Source of the DNA: Xenorhabdus ehlersii
Lineage (GTDB): Bacteria; Pseudomonadota; Gammaproteobacteria; Enterobacterales; Enterobacteriaceae
Direction: 5' to 3'
DNA: 64,000 nucleotides
Assembly (NCBI RefSeq): GCF_003610465.1
Contig: NZ_RAQI01000001.1
Span: forward strand, 1 to 64,000
This document shows, one piece after another, positions 56,044 to 64,000 of this stretch. Numbering within the stretch: position 1 is the first letter of the stretch; each line of letters starts with the position of its first letter. The translations under genes were made by a program, and so were the position numbers. A model generated the notes under the pieces. The model searched no databases. It saw only the letters and a list, made by a program, of their open reading frames with translations, and was not told the origin of the DNA.

Positions 56044-56136
56044 TGTCAACTGGAATGGCTTCCCGCTTATAGTCCGGATTTGAATCCTATAGAACACAAA
56101 TGGGGCGGAGCAAAAGCGATAAGGAAGCAAAATTAA
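56044..56136 (+). pseudogene. IS630-family transposase C-terminal fragment
   Basis: CQLEWLPAYSPDLNPIEHKW then GGAKAIRKQN and a stop. The PAYSPDLNPIEHKW segment is the conserved third block of IS630/Tc1 DDE transposases, with the catalytic Glu in PIEHKW. Nothing of the N-terminal part is present; the IS1 relic ends ~40 bases before it. Confidence 0.85.
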
Positions 56137-56254
56137 TTACTGCAAACCCAGATGCAGCAAGGCCTTGAGAAGAAAGTGCAGAGGGTGTATAACTGAGAGG
56201 GTGAAAAAGATTTATAGGGGGGCTTCGGCAGGTAAATGAATTTAGAGAAACTGG

Positions 56255-56333
56255 AGAGCTGACTTAAATCTTCTGGAGTTTTGAGAGTTTTAGCCAGCTC
56301 AGTAGCCAGGGCTTGTAACTGTTTCTCGTCCAT
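56255..56333 (-). pseudogene. IS256-family transposase N-terminal fragment
   Basis: Read leftward from 56333: MDEKQLQALATELAKTLKTP then EDLSQ, the characteristic start of IS256-group transposases. Similarity is lost after that. The gene is truncated to about 26 codons and is inactive. Confidence 0.75.
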
Positions 56334-56498
56334 CTTTTCACCTGTTTTAGTTGATAAATTAACCATATCAAAAACAGGCAATTACACAAATGTAGAAACA
56401 GGATCTGGGTTTGCGATAGCCCTAAGTAACCTTCTATCGAGAAGAAGCGACTCAAAAGATGAAAGGTTATCACCTTACTGATATAACTTATTTTTTAT

Positions 56499-57395
56499 TC
56501 ATGACTTATCGAGCCAATGTAGCGCAGCTTCAGCAAGGCTAAGTCTTTTTTCTTCAATAGAGTTACTGTAGGTACGTTTTTTTTCGTCAATTGTGCGGGT
56601 TACTTCATGGCGCTTACATCTGTCTATCAATGTCTCTCTTCCTCCTGGCTGCTTATTCGCTTTCATATCCTTATTGATTTCACCAAAATGACTTTTGGCG
56701 TAATCATTATAAGTATTCATTAAATTCATTGACTGCGCGTGTTTAAAAAAATCAATAGGCAATAATTTTATTGCTTGATCGAAAAATACAACCCGCGCCT
56801 TTTTTAATGAATCATTATCAAGTACTGATTCGTAAGGTGAGTGTTCTTCCCTAATAAATTCTATTTTATTATTGAAAAGATCTTGATGAAGCTTTACAAA
56901 GTGATCACTATATTTATGCATCTTTTTCAAAAAATGGAGTGAAAAGAGTAGGCAATCTGCATCACTATTTTGTATTTGGTTATAAATATAAAGGGTTTTT
57001 ATTTTGGGAACATTATTAAGAACAAGATTACTATATAGTATAAAAAGAATAAATTGATTTTTTCCGCGGCTTGAATCAACAAAAATGATAGAAATATTAT
57101 TATCTACATCTTTAAAAACATTAGCTGAGGCAAAATGCGTTCTATTATCACCAGCGTTAATCACAAATCGCTTGTGCTCATTACTATTTAATTTATTTAA
57201 TTCATCTATAGAGTTAGCAAATTCATGTGCAGTCATAATAGTAGGATGTGCATTTATACTAGATGTTGCATTTAAATGCTTTAATATTATTTTACAATTA
57301 TTTACATCCATTTGTATATTATTGAATTGATGGTTATTTGTTTTATTTGATCGAATTTCATCTATATACGATCTTAACGAGTCTTTATCAGGCAT
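56499..57395 (-). CDS. YopJ-family acetyltransferase effector (putative)
   Basis: 298 aa. It has the three-part catalytic layout of YopJ effectors: His87 in NRTHFASANV, acidic Asp107 in ISIIFVDSSRGK, and Cys148 in QNSDADCLLFSLHFLKKM, with C-x2-FSL-x3-KK after it. The His-to-acid (20) and His-to-Cys (61) spacing fits the family; Asp in place of the usual Glu is known in Ralstonia PopP2. YopJ proteins acetylate Ser, Thr or Lys of host kinases and need host inositol hexakisphosphate. The basic C-terminus (ETLIDRCKRHEVTRTIDEKK) could supply that site. The gene is intact, very AT-rich, and sits alone among IS and prophage relics, suggesting transfer. No secretion chaperone is nearby. About 300 gene-free AT-rich bases lie upstream. 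Confidence 0.8.
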   Translation of the reverse strand: MPDKDSLRSYIDEIRSNKTNNHQFNNIQMDVNNCKIILKHLNATSSINAHPTIMTAHEFANSIDELNKLNSNEHKRFVINAGDNRTHFASANVFKDVDNNISIIFVDSSRGKNQFILFILYSNLVLNNVPKIKTLYIYNQIQNSDADCLLFSLHFLKKMHKYSDHFVKLHQDLFNNKIEFIREEHSPYESVLDNDSLKKARVVFFDQAIKLLPIDFFKHAQSMNLMNTYNDYAKSHFGEINKDMKANKQPGGRETLIDRCKRHEVTRTIDEKKRTYSNSIEEKRLSLAEAALHWLDKS

Positions 57396-57697
57396 TTTTA
57401 ATATTCCTATTAGTTACTTGAAAAATCATAATTAGTTGATTTAACTTCTTAAGAAAGACTATCTCTTGCTCTGATTATTAGTTTTTTACCTTGAGATACA
57501 CAGGTAATAATGACTGTGTTACTTATTGTATTTTACTCTACTTAATTTTTAACGAAAGTTCTTAATCCCATTTTTTTGTTAAACAACAAACATTAATTTT
57601 TTGTATACTCAAACATCATAGTTAGAATTCTTTCTTATTATTTTTCATGGTGTTAAAAATTTACTTACTGAAAAAATAAATTAATTATAGAAATATC

Positions 57698-58156
57698 ATG
57701 AAAAAATTACTCGAATTACGCCAACAAAAATCCGATTTAACTCAACAAATGGGTTCGCTTCTCACCAAAGCTGAAAACGAAAAGCGTTCACTCAATGCTG
57801 ATGAAGCCAAACAGTTCGACGAGCTGCGCAGCTAATCCGATAACCTGAATACGGAAATTGCCCGTTATGAGACTTTATCTGATGAAGAACGCAATCAGGC
57901 AAAGAACCAGCCTGCCAGTAAAACACTCAATAATGACGAACTACGCTACTATATCCTGACTGGTGAAGCTCGTTCCCTGTCTACAAGCATCCCCGCAGAC
58001 GGTGGCTATACCGTTATCCCTGAACTGAACAAGCAAATCATGCAGCAATTGGCTGGTGAGTCTGTCATGCGCTGAATCTGTACGATTAAGACCACACGCA
58101 GCAACGAATATAAACAGCTTGTTTCGGTCGGTGGCGCAGCCGTAGCCCACGGGGAT
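57698..58156 (+). pseudogene. Phage HK97-type major capsid protein relic
   Basis: It starts KKLLELRQQKSDLTQQMGSL then LTKAENEKRSLNADEAKQFD, the N-terminal scaffold-like helix of HK97-fold capsid proteins. It continues with STSIPADGGYTVIPELNKQI and KQLVSVGGAAVAHG. In-frame stops at 57832 and 58072 break it, and it is truncated at ~58156, where it joins a terminase relic. Confidence 0.85.
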
Positions 58157-58526
58157 TCACGATCTGGACGACGAAAACGAAATTGATAATGAAGCTCTTT
58201 GGATAAAGGCCAATCCCAATCTGAATATCTCCGTGGACAGCGCCGCTTTGCATGACACTATCCAGAAAGCGCGGGGCATTCCCTCACAATGGACGGAAAT
58301 GCTCACCAAACGCTTTAATATCTGGTGTCAGGGCGAAACGCCGTGGATGGGGGAAACGGATGCGAACGCCAATATCAAACCGAATAAAAAGAAATTGGCG
58401 AATAAAGCTGACCCTGCGATTGCGTTCCTGATGAGTTTTGGCACATGGCAAGCAGAGCATGAAGAGTTTGCATTTACTTTGAGTACAGGACAACAGCGGC
58501 GATTGGATAGTTTTGGTGGGGTTTAG
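58151..58526 (+). pseudogene. Phage terminase large subunit relic (internally deleted)
   Basis: In frame: IHDLDDENEIDNEALWIKAN then PNLNISVDS, QKARGIPSQWTEMLTKRFNI and WCQGETPWM, as in large terminase subunits. The next part, ANIKPNKKKLANKADPAIAF then LMSFGTWQAEHEEFAF, resembles the terminase C-terminus, so the nuclease region has been deleted. It lies after the capsid relic, the reverse of the usual phage gene order, so the prophage remnant is rearranged. Confidence 0.78.
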
Positions 58527-58608
58527 TTAATTAAAAAAACAAAAGGAGCAAAACTAGTTCAGATCGCTCCTTTAATTCAGTTATCTAATTTAATAATAAA
58601 AATTTAAT

Positions 58609-59141
58609 TTATTCAAATTTTAGAGATAACAATATATCAGTGCTCACATCTTTGTACTGTTCCCACTCATCAACAGTTGTATTAAATGAAACAATTACTG
58701 CTTTACCATTAAATGATGTAGTTAACATTTTATTATGAATGTCTGTATCCATTGCACTTGATATAAAATCTATTATCCGAGCATCTTTTCCATCTACAGT
58801 CACTTTTTGGAGTAATGGTTGGTAGTTTGGCATCATTTTTACTAAAGAATCTGTAAACATATCTAATTGTTCTGGAAGCATAGATACAGTTTCAGCGCTA
58901 ATTATGATGTTAACTTTTCCTCGCTCATCGGTAAAAATAACTTTTTCATTACTATCTCTCATTGATGGATATTTTAATCTTTTGGATTTTTCGTCCATCA
59001 AAGTAAATCCCTTTGGGATTTTAATAGAGAGTGCATGTTTTGGAACTTGTTGTCGTTCCAAACTGACTTTAGCGAGTGTTTTAAACGGCAAAAATAAAAT
59101 AAAATAAATATAATGGGTAATAATTTCCACATTTTTCTCAT
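58609..59141 (-). CDS. Putative secreted protein; signal peptide and body in different frames
   Basis: The body (173 codons in the frame ending at 58609) has a mixed alpha/beta pattern, loosely like DcrB/PsbP-type secreted domains; I do not recognise the family with confidence. The longest frame starts with GTG at 59130. A better start is ATG at 59141 in another frame, encoding MRKMWKLLPIIFILFYF, a typical signal peptide. Adding one T in the T5 run near 59090 would join this to LPFKTLAKVSLERQQ, giving a complete signal peptide. So this is one gene with a single-base frame break. It is flanked by phage relics. Confidence 0.6.
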
Positions 59142-59339
59142 AGTGATTAATTCCGGTTTGAACGTTTTCAATAGATATTTTGTTTGAAAATAACTCATCA
59201 TAACTTTATCTATTTAAAGAAAGTTAATTTTGATTTCCGGTTGTTATTATATGTATTAATGATTTGAATGTTGAGTCATTACCGCAAAAAGTTAAGCGTT
59301 TATACTGGTTCGCTTATTGAACCAGATAAACCAATCAGT

Positions 59340-59521
59340 TAAAGTAGCCCCGCCATTGGCAAAATCCAATGGTCAAGGTTTAATACTCTCAGCAGACCGT
59401 GGCCTAAAGGCGAATGGATTATTGCTAACTATCTCGAAATACATCCTTCTGAAATCTGGCCCAGTCGTTATTTTGATTCGTATGGTGAATTGATTGAACG
59501 CAAGGTTCGGGATAAATCATA
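59340..59521 (+). pseudogene. Ner/Nlp-like phage regulator relic
   Basis: The C-terminal part RPWPKGEWIIANYLEIHPSE then IWPSRYFDSYGELIERKVRD is typical of the Ner/SfsB (Nlp) DNA-binding family from Mu-like phages. Upstream, LAKSNGQG is in a different frame and stops intervene, so the gene is decayed. 59142-59339 has a CTGGTTC/GAACCAG hairpin at 59305-59325 but no gene. 59522-59775 has no gene I can support; a 60-codon minus frame at 59425-59607 overlaps this relic. Confidence 0.75.
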
Positions 59522-59775
59522 AAAATAATTAGTTCCATTTGAAAATCATCGGGAAGATAGCCGTAACGGGGTATCTTCTCACTGGTAGAAACATCTGTAA
59601 CTTTCATCTCAATGCTTCCAGACGAAATACATCGTAACTTTTCACAAGGTTGGAATGTTTGGTGTACTGACCTCTATGACACATCTAATTCTTATTTTTC
59701 TTTGGTACTCATGTTGTTCTGTGAGTTTTTGTGCTGAGGATTTTTCGGTGGGGTAATCAGTGGGGTAATTCTAAG

Positions 59776-59808
59776 TAAAAAGGCACTTTCTACATAGTAA
59801 AAAGTGCC
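59776..59808 (-). terminator. dusB-fis terminator
   Basis: 8-bp stem (GGCACTTT / AAAGTGCC on the plus strand) followed on the minus strand by TTTTT, 28 bases after the fis stop. Confidence 0.88.
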
Positions 59809-59836
59809 GATTTAACAACATGATCTAAGACTAGGA

Positions 59837-60133
59837 TCAGTTCATGCCGTATTTTTTCAGTTTCTTACGCAGAGTACCACGGTTGATTCCCATCATCAGC
59901 GCTGCGCGAGTCTGGTTGCCACGGGTGTATTGCATCACCATGTCCAACAGTGGCTGTTCTACTTCAGCCAGTACCAGCTCATACAGGTCATTAACATCTT
60001 GACCGTTCAGTTGAGCAAAATAGTTCTTCAGTGCTTGTTTAACTGAATCACGCAGAGGTTTTTGAGTTACCTGATCTTGTGAATTTACAGTAGCAACGGT
60101 TAGTACATCAGAATTTACGCGTTGTTCGAACAT
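59837..60133 (-). CDS. fis: Nucleoid-associated protein Fis
   Basis: 98 aa, the standard length. Starts [20 protein letters not shown] (beta-hairpin arm used for Hin/Gin stimulation). The C-terminal helix-turn-helix is [20 protein letters not shown]. It is a growth-phase-dependent DNA bender that activates rRNA promoters. It is downstream of dusB with a 7-base gap and shares its promoter, as in E. coli. Confidence 0.97.
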   Translation of the reverse strand: MFEQRVNSDVLTVATVNSQDQVTQKPLRDSVKQALKNYFAQLNGQDVNDLYELVLAEVEQPLLDMVMQYTRGNQTRAALMMGINRGTLRKKLKKYGMN

Positions 60134-60140
60134 AGTTCTG

Positions 60141-61124
60141 TCAGCTCTTTTCTTTATTTACGCAAAAATTTTCGAAGTATGCCTTCAACGCCTCCAGCTG
60201 TTCGCTGGCATCCTCTATGGCGTTGAATGTGCGCCGAAACTGGTCATCAGGGGCATGTTCCTTGAGATACCAAGATACATGCTTGCGTGCAATACGAACT
60301 CCTTTGCCTTGACCGTAAAAATCATGCAGTTCTCGTACATGCTCGCTCATGAAGCACTGCACTTCGCCAAGAGGCATCGGTGGCAGCAATTCTCCTGTTT
60401 CCAGATAATGCTGGATTTCCCGAAAGATCCAGGGTCTTCCCTGAGCAGCACGGCCTATCATCAGGGCATCAGCCCCGGTGTATTCAAGCACTGCTCTGGC
60501 TTTTAGCGGGTCAGTAATGTCGCCATTGGCAATAATTGGAATGGCAACAGTCTGCTTAACTGTCCGAATATTGTCGTACTCGGCCTCACCATTAAACAGG
60601 CAAGCTCGTGTCCTGCCATGTATCGTAAGAGCCTGAATACCACAACGTTCGGCCAATTGGGCAATTTCTACACAGTTACGTTCTTCCGGTGACCATCCTG
60701 TGCGGATCTTCAAAGTGACAGGCACATCAACTGCATTGACTACCGCAGAAAGGATTTTTTCAACCAGTTCTGGATAACGCAGTAATGCAGAGCCTGCCAG
60801 CTTACGATTCACCTTCTTAGCTGGGCACCCCATATTGATATCGATGATCTGAGCGCCATTAGCGACGTTAATTTTCGCTGCCGCCGCCATTTCATCGGGA
60901 TCACTGCCGGCTATTTGTACAGAACGCACTCCGGGTTCATCGCTATGAACCATACGCAGCCGAGATTTATCCGTCTTCCAAACCTGGGGATTGGAAGAAA
61001 GCATTTCTGAGACTGTCATTCCTGCTCCCATCTGGTAGCAAAGAGATCGAAATGGGCGATCTGTTATGCCTGCCATAGGGGCTGCAATAAGACAGTTTTT
61101 CAACTGGTATTGTCCGATACGCAT
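60141..61124 (-). CDS. dusB: tRNA-dihydrouridine synthase B
   Basis: 327 aa from the start [10 protein letters not shown], which matches E. coli DusB. A TTG start at 61145 would add seven residues and is less likely. FMN-dependent TIM-barrel with [46 protein letters not shown] (catalytic Cys), [18 protein letters not shown] and IANGDITDP. It reduces U17 in tRNA. No clear ribosome-binding site precedes the start, consistent with the low dusB translation of the E. coli dusB-fis operon. The 284-base upstream region is AT-rich and should carry the dusB-fis promoter. Confidence 0.94.
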   Translation of the reverse strand: MRIGQYQLKNCLIAAPMAGITDRPFRSLCYQMGAGMTVSEMLSSNPQVWKTDKSRLRMVHSDEPGVRSVQIAGSDPDEMAAAAKINVANGAQIIDINMGCPAKKVNRKLAGSALLRYPELVEKILSAVVNAVDVPVTLKIRTGWSPEERNCVEIAQLAERCGIQALTIHGRTRACLFNGEAEYDNIRTVKQTVAIPIIANGDITDPLKARAVLEYTGADALMIGRAAQGRPWIFREIQHYLETGELLPPMPLGEVQCFMSEHVRELHDFYGQGKGVRIARKHVSWYLKEHAPDDQFRRTFNAIEDASEQLEALKAYFENFCVNKEKS

Positions 61125-61408
61125 AGACGAAGAAAGAGTGGTCAACTGTGACTAAGGGCGCGTATATTACGCATTTTTCACAAGATATGAAAGGCCAAAC
61201 TTTGAGCGAATCGACATTTATAACGGATTTTTTCCAGTTGATTTTTTTAAATTTGGTTAATTACTGTTAAATAACAGATGGTTACATGTTATTGCTGAAA
61301 TTTGTTATTACTGATATTTCTAATCATAAAGAGAGCGGATTACCACTAATTGACCTCCTGGGTGATCATTTTAGTGGATAATCTCGCTTTTCAATAGGCA
61401 TTGGTTGA

Positions 61409-62290
61409 TTATTTTTTAATCCCTGTGATGCGACACCATTCTTCTTGTTCAGCTATTGGATCGATAATGAATTCATTGTCATAGGCTTGGGCTACCCCTT
61501 CAGCCTGACTGGCCAGAACACCGGACAAGCCCAATAATCCACCAGATTTAGGCAGTGAGCCGATGACAGGGGCAAGTTCGCGCAGAGGACCCGCCAGAAT
61601 ATTGGCAATCACGATATCGCATTCGAAGTCTTTAGGTTGATCTTTAGACAGGTAGAGGGTTAATTGGTCAGATACACCGTTGCGTTCGGCGTTATCCCGG
61701 CTGGCTTGAATAGCTTGTGGGTCAATATCAATACCGATGGCGTGTTTCGCGCCTAGTTTCAGGGCTGCGATAGCCAATATGCCTGAGCCACAACCAAAAT
61801 CGATTACGGTTTTACCTGTCAGGTCAAGGCCATCCAGCCATTGCAGGCAAAGGGAGGTAGTTGGGTGAGTACCTGTCCCGAAGGCCAGACCAGGGTCAAG
61901 CATAACATTAACGGCGTCTGGTTCGGGCACTTCGCGCCAGCTAGGGCAGATCCACAGACGTTTACCGAAGCGCATAGGGTGGAAGTTATCCATCCATTCT
62001 CGCTCCCAATCTTTATCTTCCAGTTGTTCAATTTTGTGAATAAAACCTTTGCCCAGTTGTGGAAGTTGTTCCAATTGGCTAACAACCGCTTTCATATCCA
62101 TTTCAGCGTCATACAGGCCGATAACATCGGTATCACCCCATAAACGCGTCTCGCCCGGCAGAGGCTCAAAAATAGGCGTATCATGGCTATCCTGAAAGGT
62201 GACTGATACTGCGCCACTTTCCATAAGCTCATCGCCTAACGCTTCCGCTTGTTGTCCCGTGGTGTTTAATCTTAATTGTATCCAAGGCAT
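61409..62290 (-). CDS. prmA: Ribosomal protein L11 methyltransferase
   Basis: 293 aa (same as E. coli). Starts [20 protein letters not shown]. The N-terminal L11-recognition domain is followed by the methylase with [40 protein letters not shown] and the catalytic-loop NILAGPL. It trimethylates three amino groups of L11. It is 26 bases downstream of panF, as in E. coli. Confidence 0.95.
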   Translation of the reverse strand: MPWIQLRLNTTGQQAEALGDELMESGAVSVTFQDSHDTPIFEPLPGETRLWGDTDVIGLYDAEMDMKAVVSQLEQLPQLGKGFIHKIEQLEDKDWEREWMDNFHPMRFGKRLWICPSWREVPEPDAVNVMLDPGLAFGTGTHPTTSLCLQWLDGLDLTGKTVIDFGCGSGILAIAALKLGAKHAIGIDIDPQAIQASRDNAERNGVSDQLTLYLSKDQPKDFECDIVIANILAGPLRELAPVIGSLPKSGGLLGLSGVLASQAEGVAQAYDNEFIIDPIAEQEEWCRITGIKK

Positions 62291-62316
62291 AAAAAATTCT
62301 CGTTTTGTAAATCACG

Positions 62317-63765
62317 TTATTGTGTGAAATGTAATCGTTTAGAGCAAGCCACGCCGAATTTATTTCCTATCCAAAATGCCAGTAAACTCAGTAATAGCGA
62401 TGGCACGATAGGATGAAAACCAAGAAGCTGAATGTTGAAAGTTGCCAGCAAAGTATAACTTGCTGCCCCTGTCAGCATTGAGCTGATCGCTCCTTGGGCA
62501 TTGGCTTTTTCCCAATATAATCCCAGAACCAGTGGCCAGAGGAAAACGGCTTGCAGTCCACCAAATGCCAGCAAGTTCAGCCAGATAATCATCTCTGGTG
62601 GGCGCCAGGCTGCCAGCAGCAGTAATGCCCCTAGAAATAGAGTGGAATAACTGGAGATGCGTGACAGTTTTTTCTCCTGGCTGATCTGGTGTGGAAACAG
62701 GTTTAAATAGAGATCTTTGACGATAGTGGCCGAAGATTGTAGCAGTTGGGCATTGATGGTGGACATAATCGCAGCCATTGGTGCAGCCAGAAAAATGCCG
62801 GCAGCAACAGGAGGCAGCACCGTGATCATTAAGGTTGGGATCACTTGATCGGGGATCGTCAGATCAGGAATGATGGCTCGGCCAAGGGCACCGGCAAGGT
62901 GCATACCGAACATCAGGAATGCCATCACGATCGTGCCAAGCACAATACCACGGTGAACTGCCTTACTGTCTTTATAAGAGATACAGCGCACTGCGGTGTG
63001 TGGCAGCCCAACGACACCAAAGCAAACCAGTACCCAGAAAGACGCCATAAATGGCCCTGTGAGGATATTATCGACGCCATAAGGAGAAACCAGGTTTGGG
63101 TCAATAGTGCGCAGTGTCGTCACTGCTGCTGATAATCCGCCAGCTTTATAGATAATGCCTGCCAGTAATAACGCCGTTCCCAGCAGCATCACCAATCCTT
63201 GTAAGGCATCATTGAGGACACTGGCCCTAAAACCGCCAAATGCGGTGTAGAGGGCAATGGAAACGCCAAAAATCAATAATCCCGTATCGTAAGGGATACC
63301 GGCGGCTGTTTCCAGTAAACGAGCACCGCCAATGAATTGTACTGTCATGGCCCCGATAAAGGCGACCAGCAAGCTTATACTGGCAAACCAGACCAGAAAG
63401 CGGCTCTGATAGCGTGCATATAGCATGTCATTGAGGGTGACTGCATTGTAACGGCGGGCTAGGATAGCAAATTTTTTCCCCAGTACGCTAAGCGAGAGCC
63501 ATATCGCGGGCAATTGGATCAGTGATAATAACACCCAACCGATACCATACTTATAAGCGGCGCCAGGGCCACCAATAAAGGAACTGGCACTGATATAGGT
63601 TGCGGTAATGGTCATTGCCAGTACAAATCCCCCCATTGAGCGGTTGCCAAGAAAATACTCACTGAGGAATTCACCTGTTTGTCGGCGGCGATAAGCATAG
63701 ATTGAGAGTATGAACACTAATGCCAGATATCCCACGAGAGGCAGAATGACTTCACTTTGCATCAC
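62317..63765 (-). CDS. panF: Sodium/pantothenate symporter
   Basis: 482 aa, about 13 membrane helices, sodium:solute symporter family. Signature segments: SEYFLGNRSMGGFVLAMTIT, YISASSFIGGPGAAYKYG, TAFGGFRASVLNDALQGLVM and VGLPHTAVRCISYKDSKA. It imports pantothenate, the precursor of coenzyme A. Coenzyme A supplies the phosphopantetheine arm of carrier proteins such as those in the NRPS here. It overlaps yhdT by 14 bases. Confidence 0.95.
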   Translation of the reverse strand: MMQSEVILPLVGYLALVFILSIYAYRRRQTGEFLSEYFLGNRSMGGFVLAMTITATYISASSFIGGPGAAYKYGIGWVLLSLIQLPAIWLSLSVLGKKFAILARRYNAVTLNDMLYARYQSRFLVWFASISLLVAFIGAMTVQFIGGARLLETAAGIPYDTGLLIFGVSIALYTAFGGFRASVLNDALQGLVMLLGTALLLAGIIYKAGGLSAAVTTLRTIDPNLVSPYGVDNILTGPFMASFWVLVCFGVVGLPHTAVRCISYKDSKAVHRGIVLGTIVMAFLMFGMHLAGALGRAIIPDLTIPDQVIPTLMITVLPPVAAGIFLAAPMAAIMSTINAQLLQSSATIVKDLYLNLFPHQISQEKKLSRISSYSTLFLGALLLLAAWRPPEMIIWLNLLAFGGLQAVFLWPLVLGLYWEKANAQGAISSMLTGAASYTLLATFNIQLLGFHPIVPSLLLSLLAFWIGNKFGVACSKRLHFTQ

Positions 63766-63994
63766 TATCCTCCAGTGGAATATCTTTGAATATAAATTTC
63801 ACCATCAAGTAGCAAAGGATGATAAATAAGGCAGGTAGCAGCAGGCAAGCCAGTTCAAACCAGCGAGGTAGTCCAGTTAAGCCAATGGCATCACTGGGTA
63901 AATACGCACACAGTAGCCAACCAACAAGATAAGCTAGCGTCAGGAATACTGCCCAACGTGCTTCTTTGTGGGATTGAACAAATCGTCCGTCCAT
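63752..63994 (-). CDS. yhdT: YhdT family membrane protein (DUF997)
   Basis: 80 aa, the same length as E. coli YhdT. Starts MDGRFVQSHKEARWA and ends FKDIPLEDSDAK, with two membrane helices (~15-35 and 47-70). It is usually encoded directly before panF and may be an accessory subunit of the symporter; the function is not established. The gene is complete, with its start six bases from the window end. Confidence 0.93.
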   Translation of the reverse strand: MDGRFVQSHKEARWAVFLTLAYLVGWLLCAYLPSDAIGLTGLPRWFELACLLLPALFIILCYLMVKFIFKDIPLEDSDAK

Positions 63995-64000
63995 CTGTTC

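Noticed and set aside
59700..59836. Phage attachment site or integrase tail next to fis
   Set aside because: No integrase reading frame or direct repeat was seen; the hairpin here is simply the fis terminator.

Overview
The window looks like chromosome of a Photorhabdus/Xenorhabdus-type gammaproteobacterium (Morganellaceae). This rests on the 16S/23S sequence, Enterobacterales gene order in several blocks (frdABCD-epmA; yhhQ-tusA-zntA-yhhN-yhhL-rsmD-ftsYEX-rpoH; dusB-fis and prmA-panF-yhdT), a MrpJ-type regulator and a 15.5-kb nonribosomal peptide synthetase (NRPS) gene. No database search was possible, so the genus is an inference.

Layout: 1-4053 is the 3' part of an rRNA operon (16S end, tRNA-Ile, tRNA-Ala, 23S, 5S, terminator). 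4066-9351 is a 5-oxoproline-type cluster: a divergent GntR regulator, pxpA, a fused pxpB-pxpC, and a fused biotin carboxylase/biotin carrier protein. 9446-11548 is a TonB-dependent receptor behind a likely Fur box. 11644-17686 holds fumarate reductase, epmA and glpQ; glpT follows with an exact CRP-type site upstream. 20496-22285 is a small operon of a stand-alone thioester reductase and an MbtH protein. gldA leads into the conserved yhhQ-to-rpoH block, then glycerate kinase, an MFS exporter with a divergent MarR regulator, and a MrpJ-like regulator.

37.3-59.8 kb is the accessory region. A gene-poor AT-rich stretch precedes a five-module NRPS (A-T, E/C-A-T, C-A-T, E/C-A-T, C-A-T-TE). Its reading frame is broken by one extra A near the start. 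The motifs predict a pentapeptide with D residues at positions 1 and 3, two Val-type residues first and three residues with one shared aromatic-like code, released and probably cyclised by the thioesterase. Downstream lie relics of IS1, IS630 and IS256 transposases, a YopJ-family acetyltransferase effector candidate, decayed prophage capsid and terminase genes, a secreted-protein gene with a broken signal peptide, and a Ner-like relic. Core genes resume with fis, dusB, prmA, panF and yhdT.

Sequence quality caution: the 16S end, both spacer tRNAs and the first ~130 bases of 23S carry many one-base indels at normally invariant positions, mostly next to identical bases. The same kind of indel breaks the NRPS and the signal peptide of the gene at 58.6 kb, so consensus error must be separated from real mutation.
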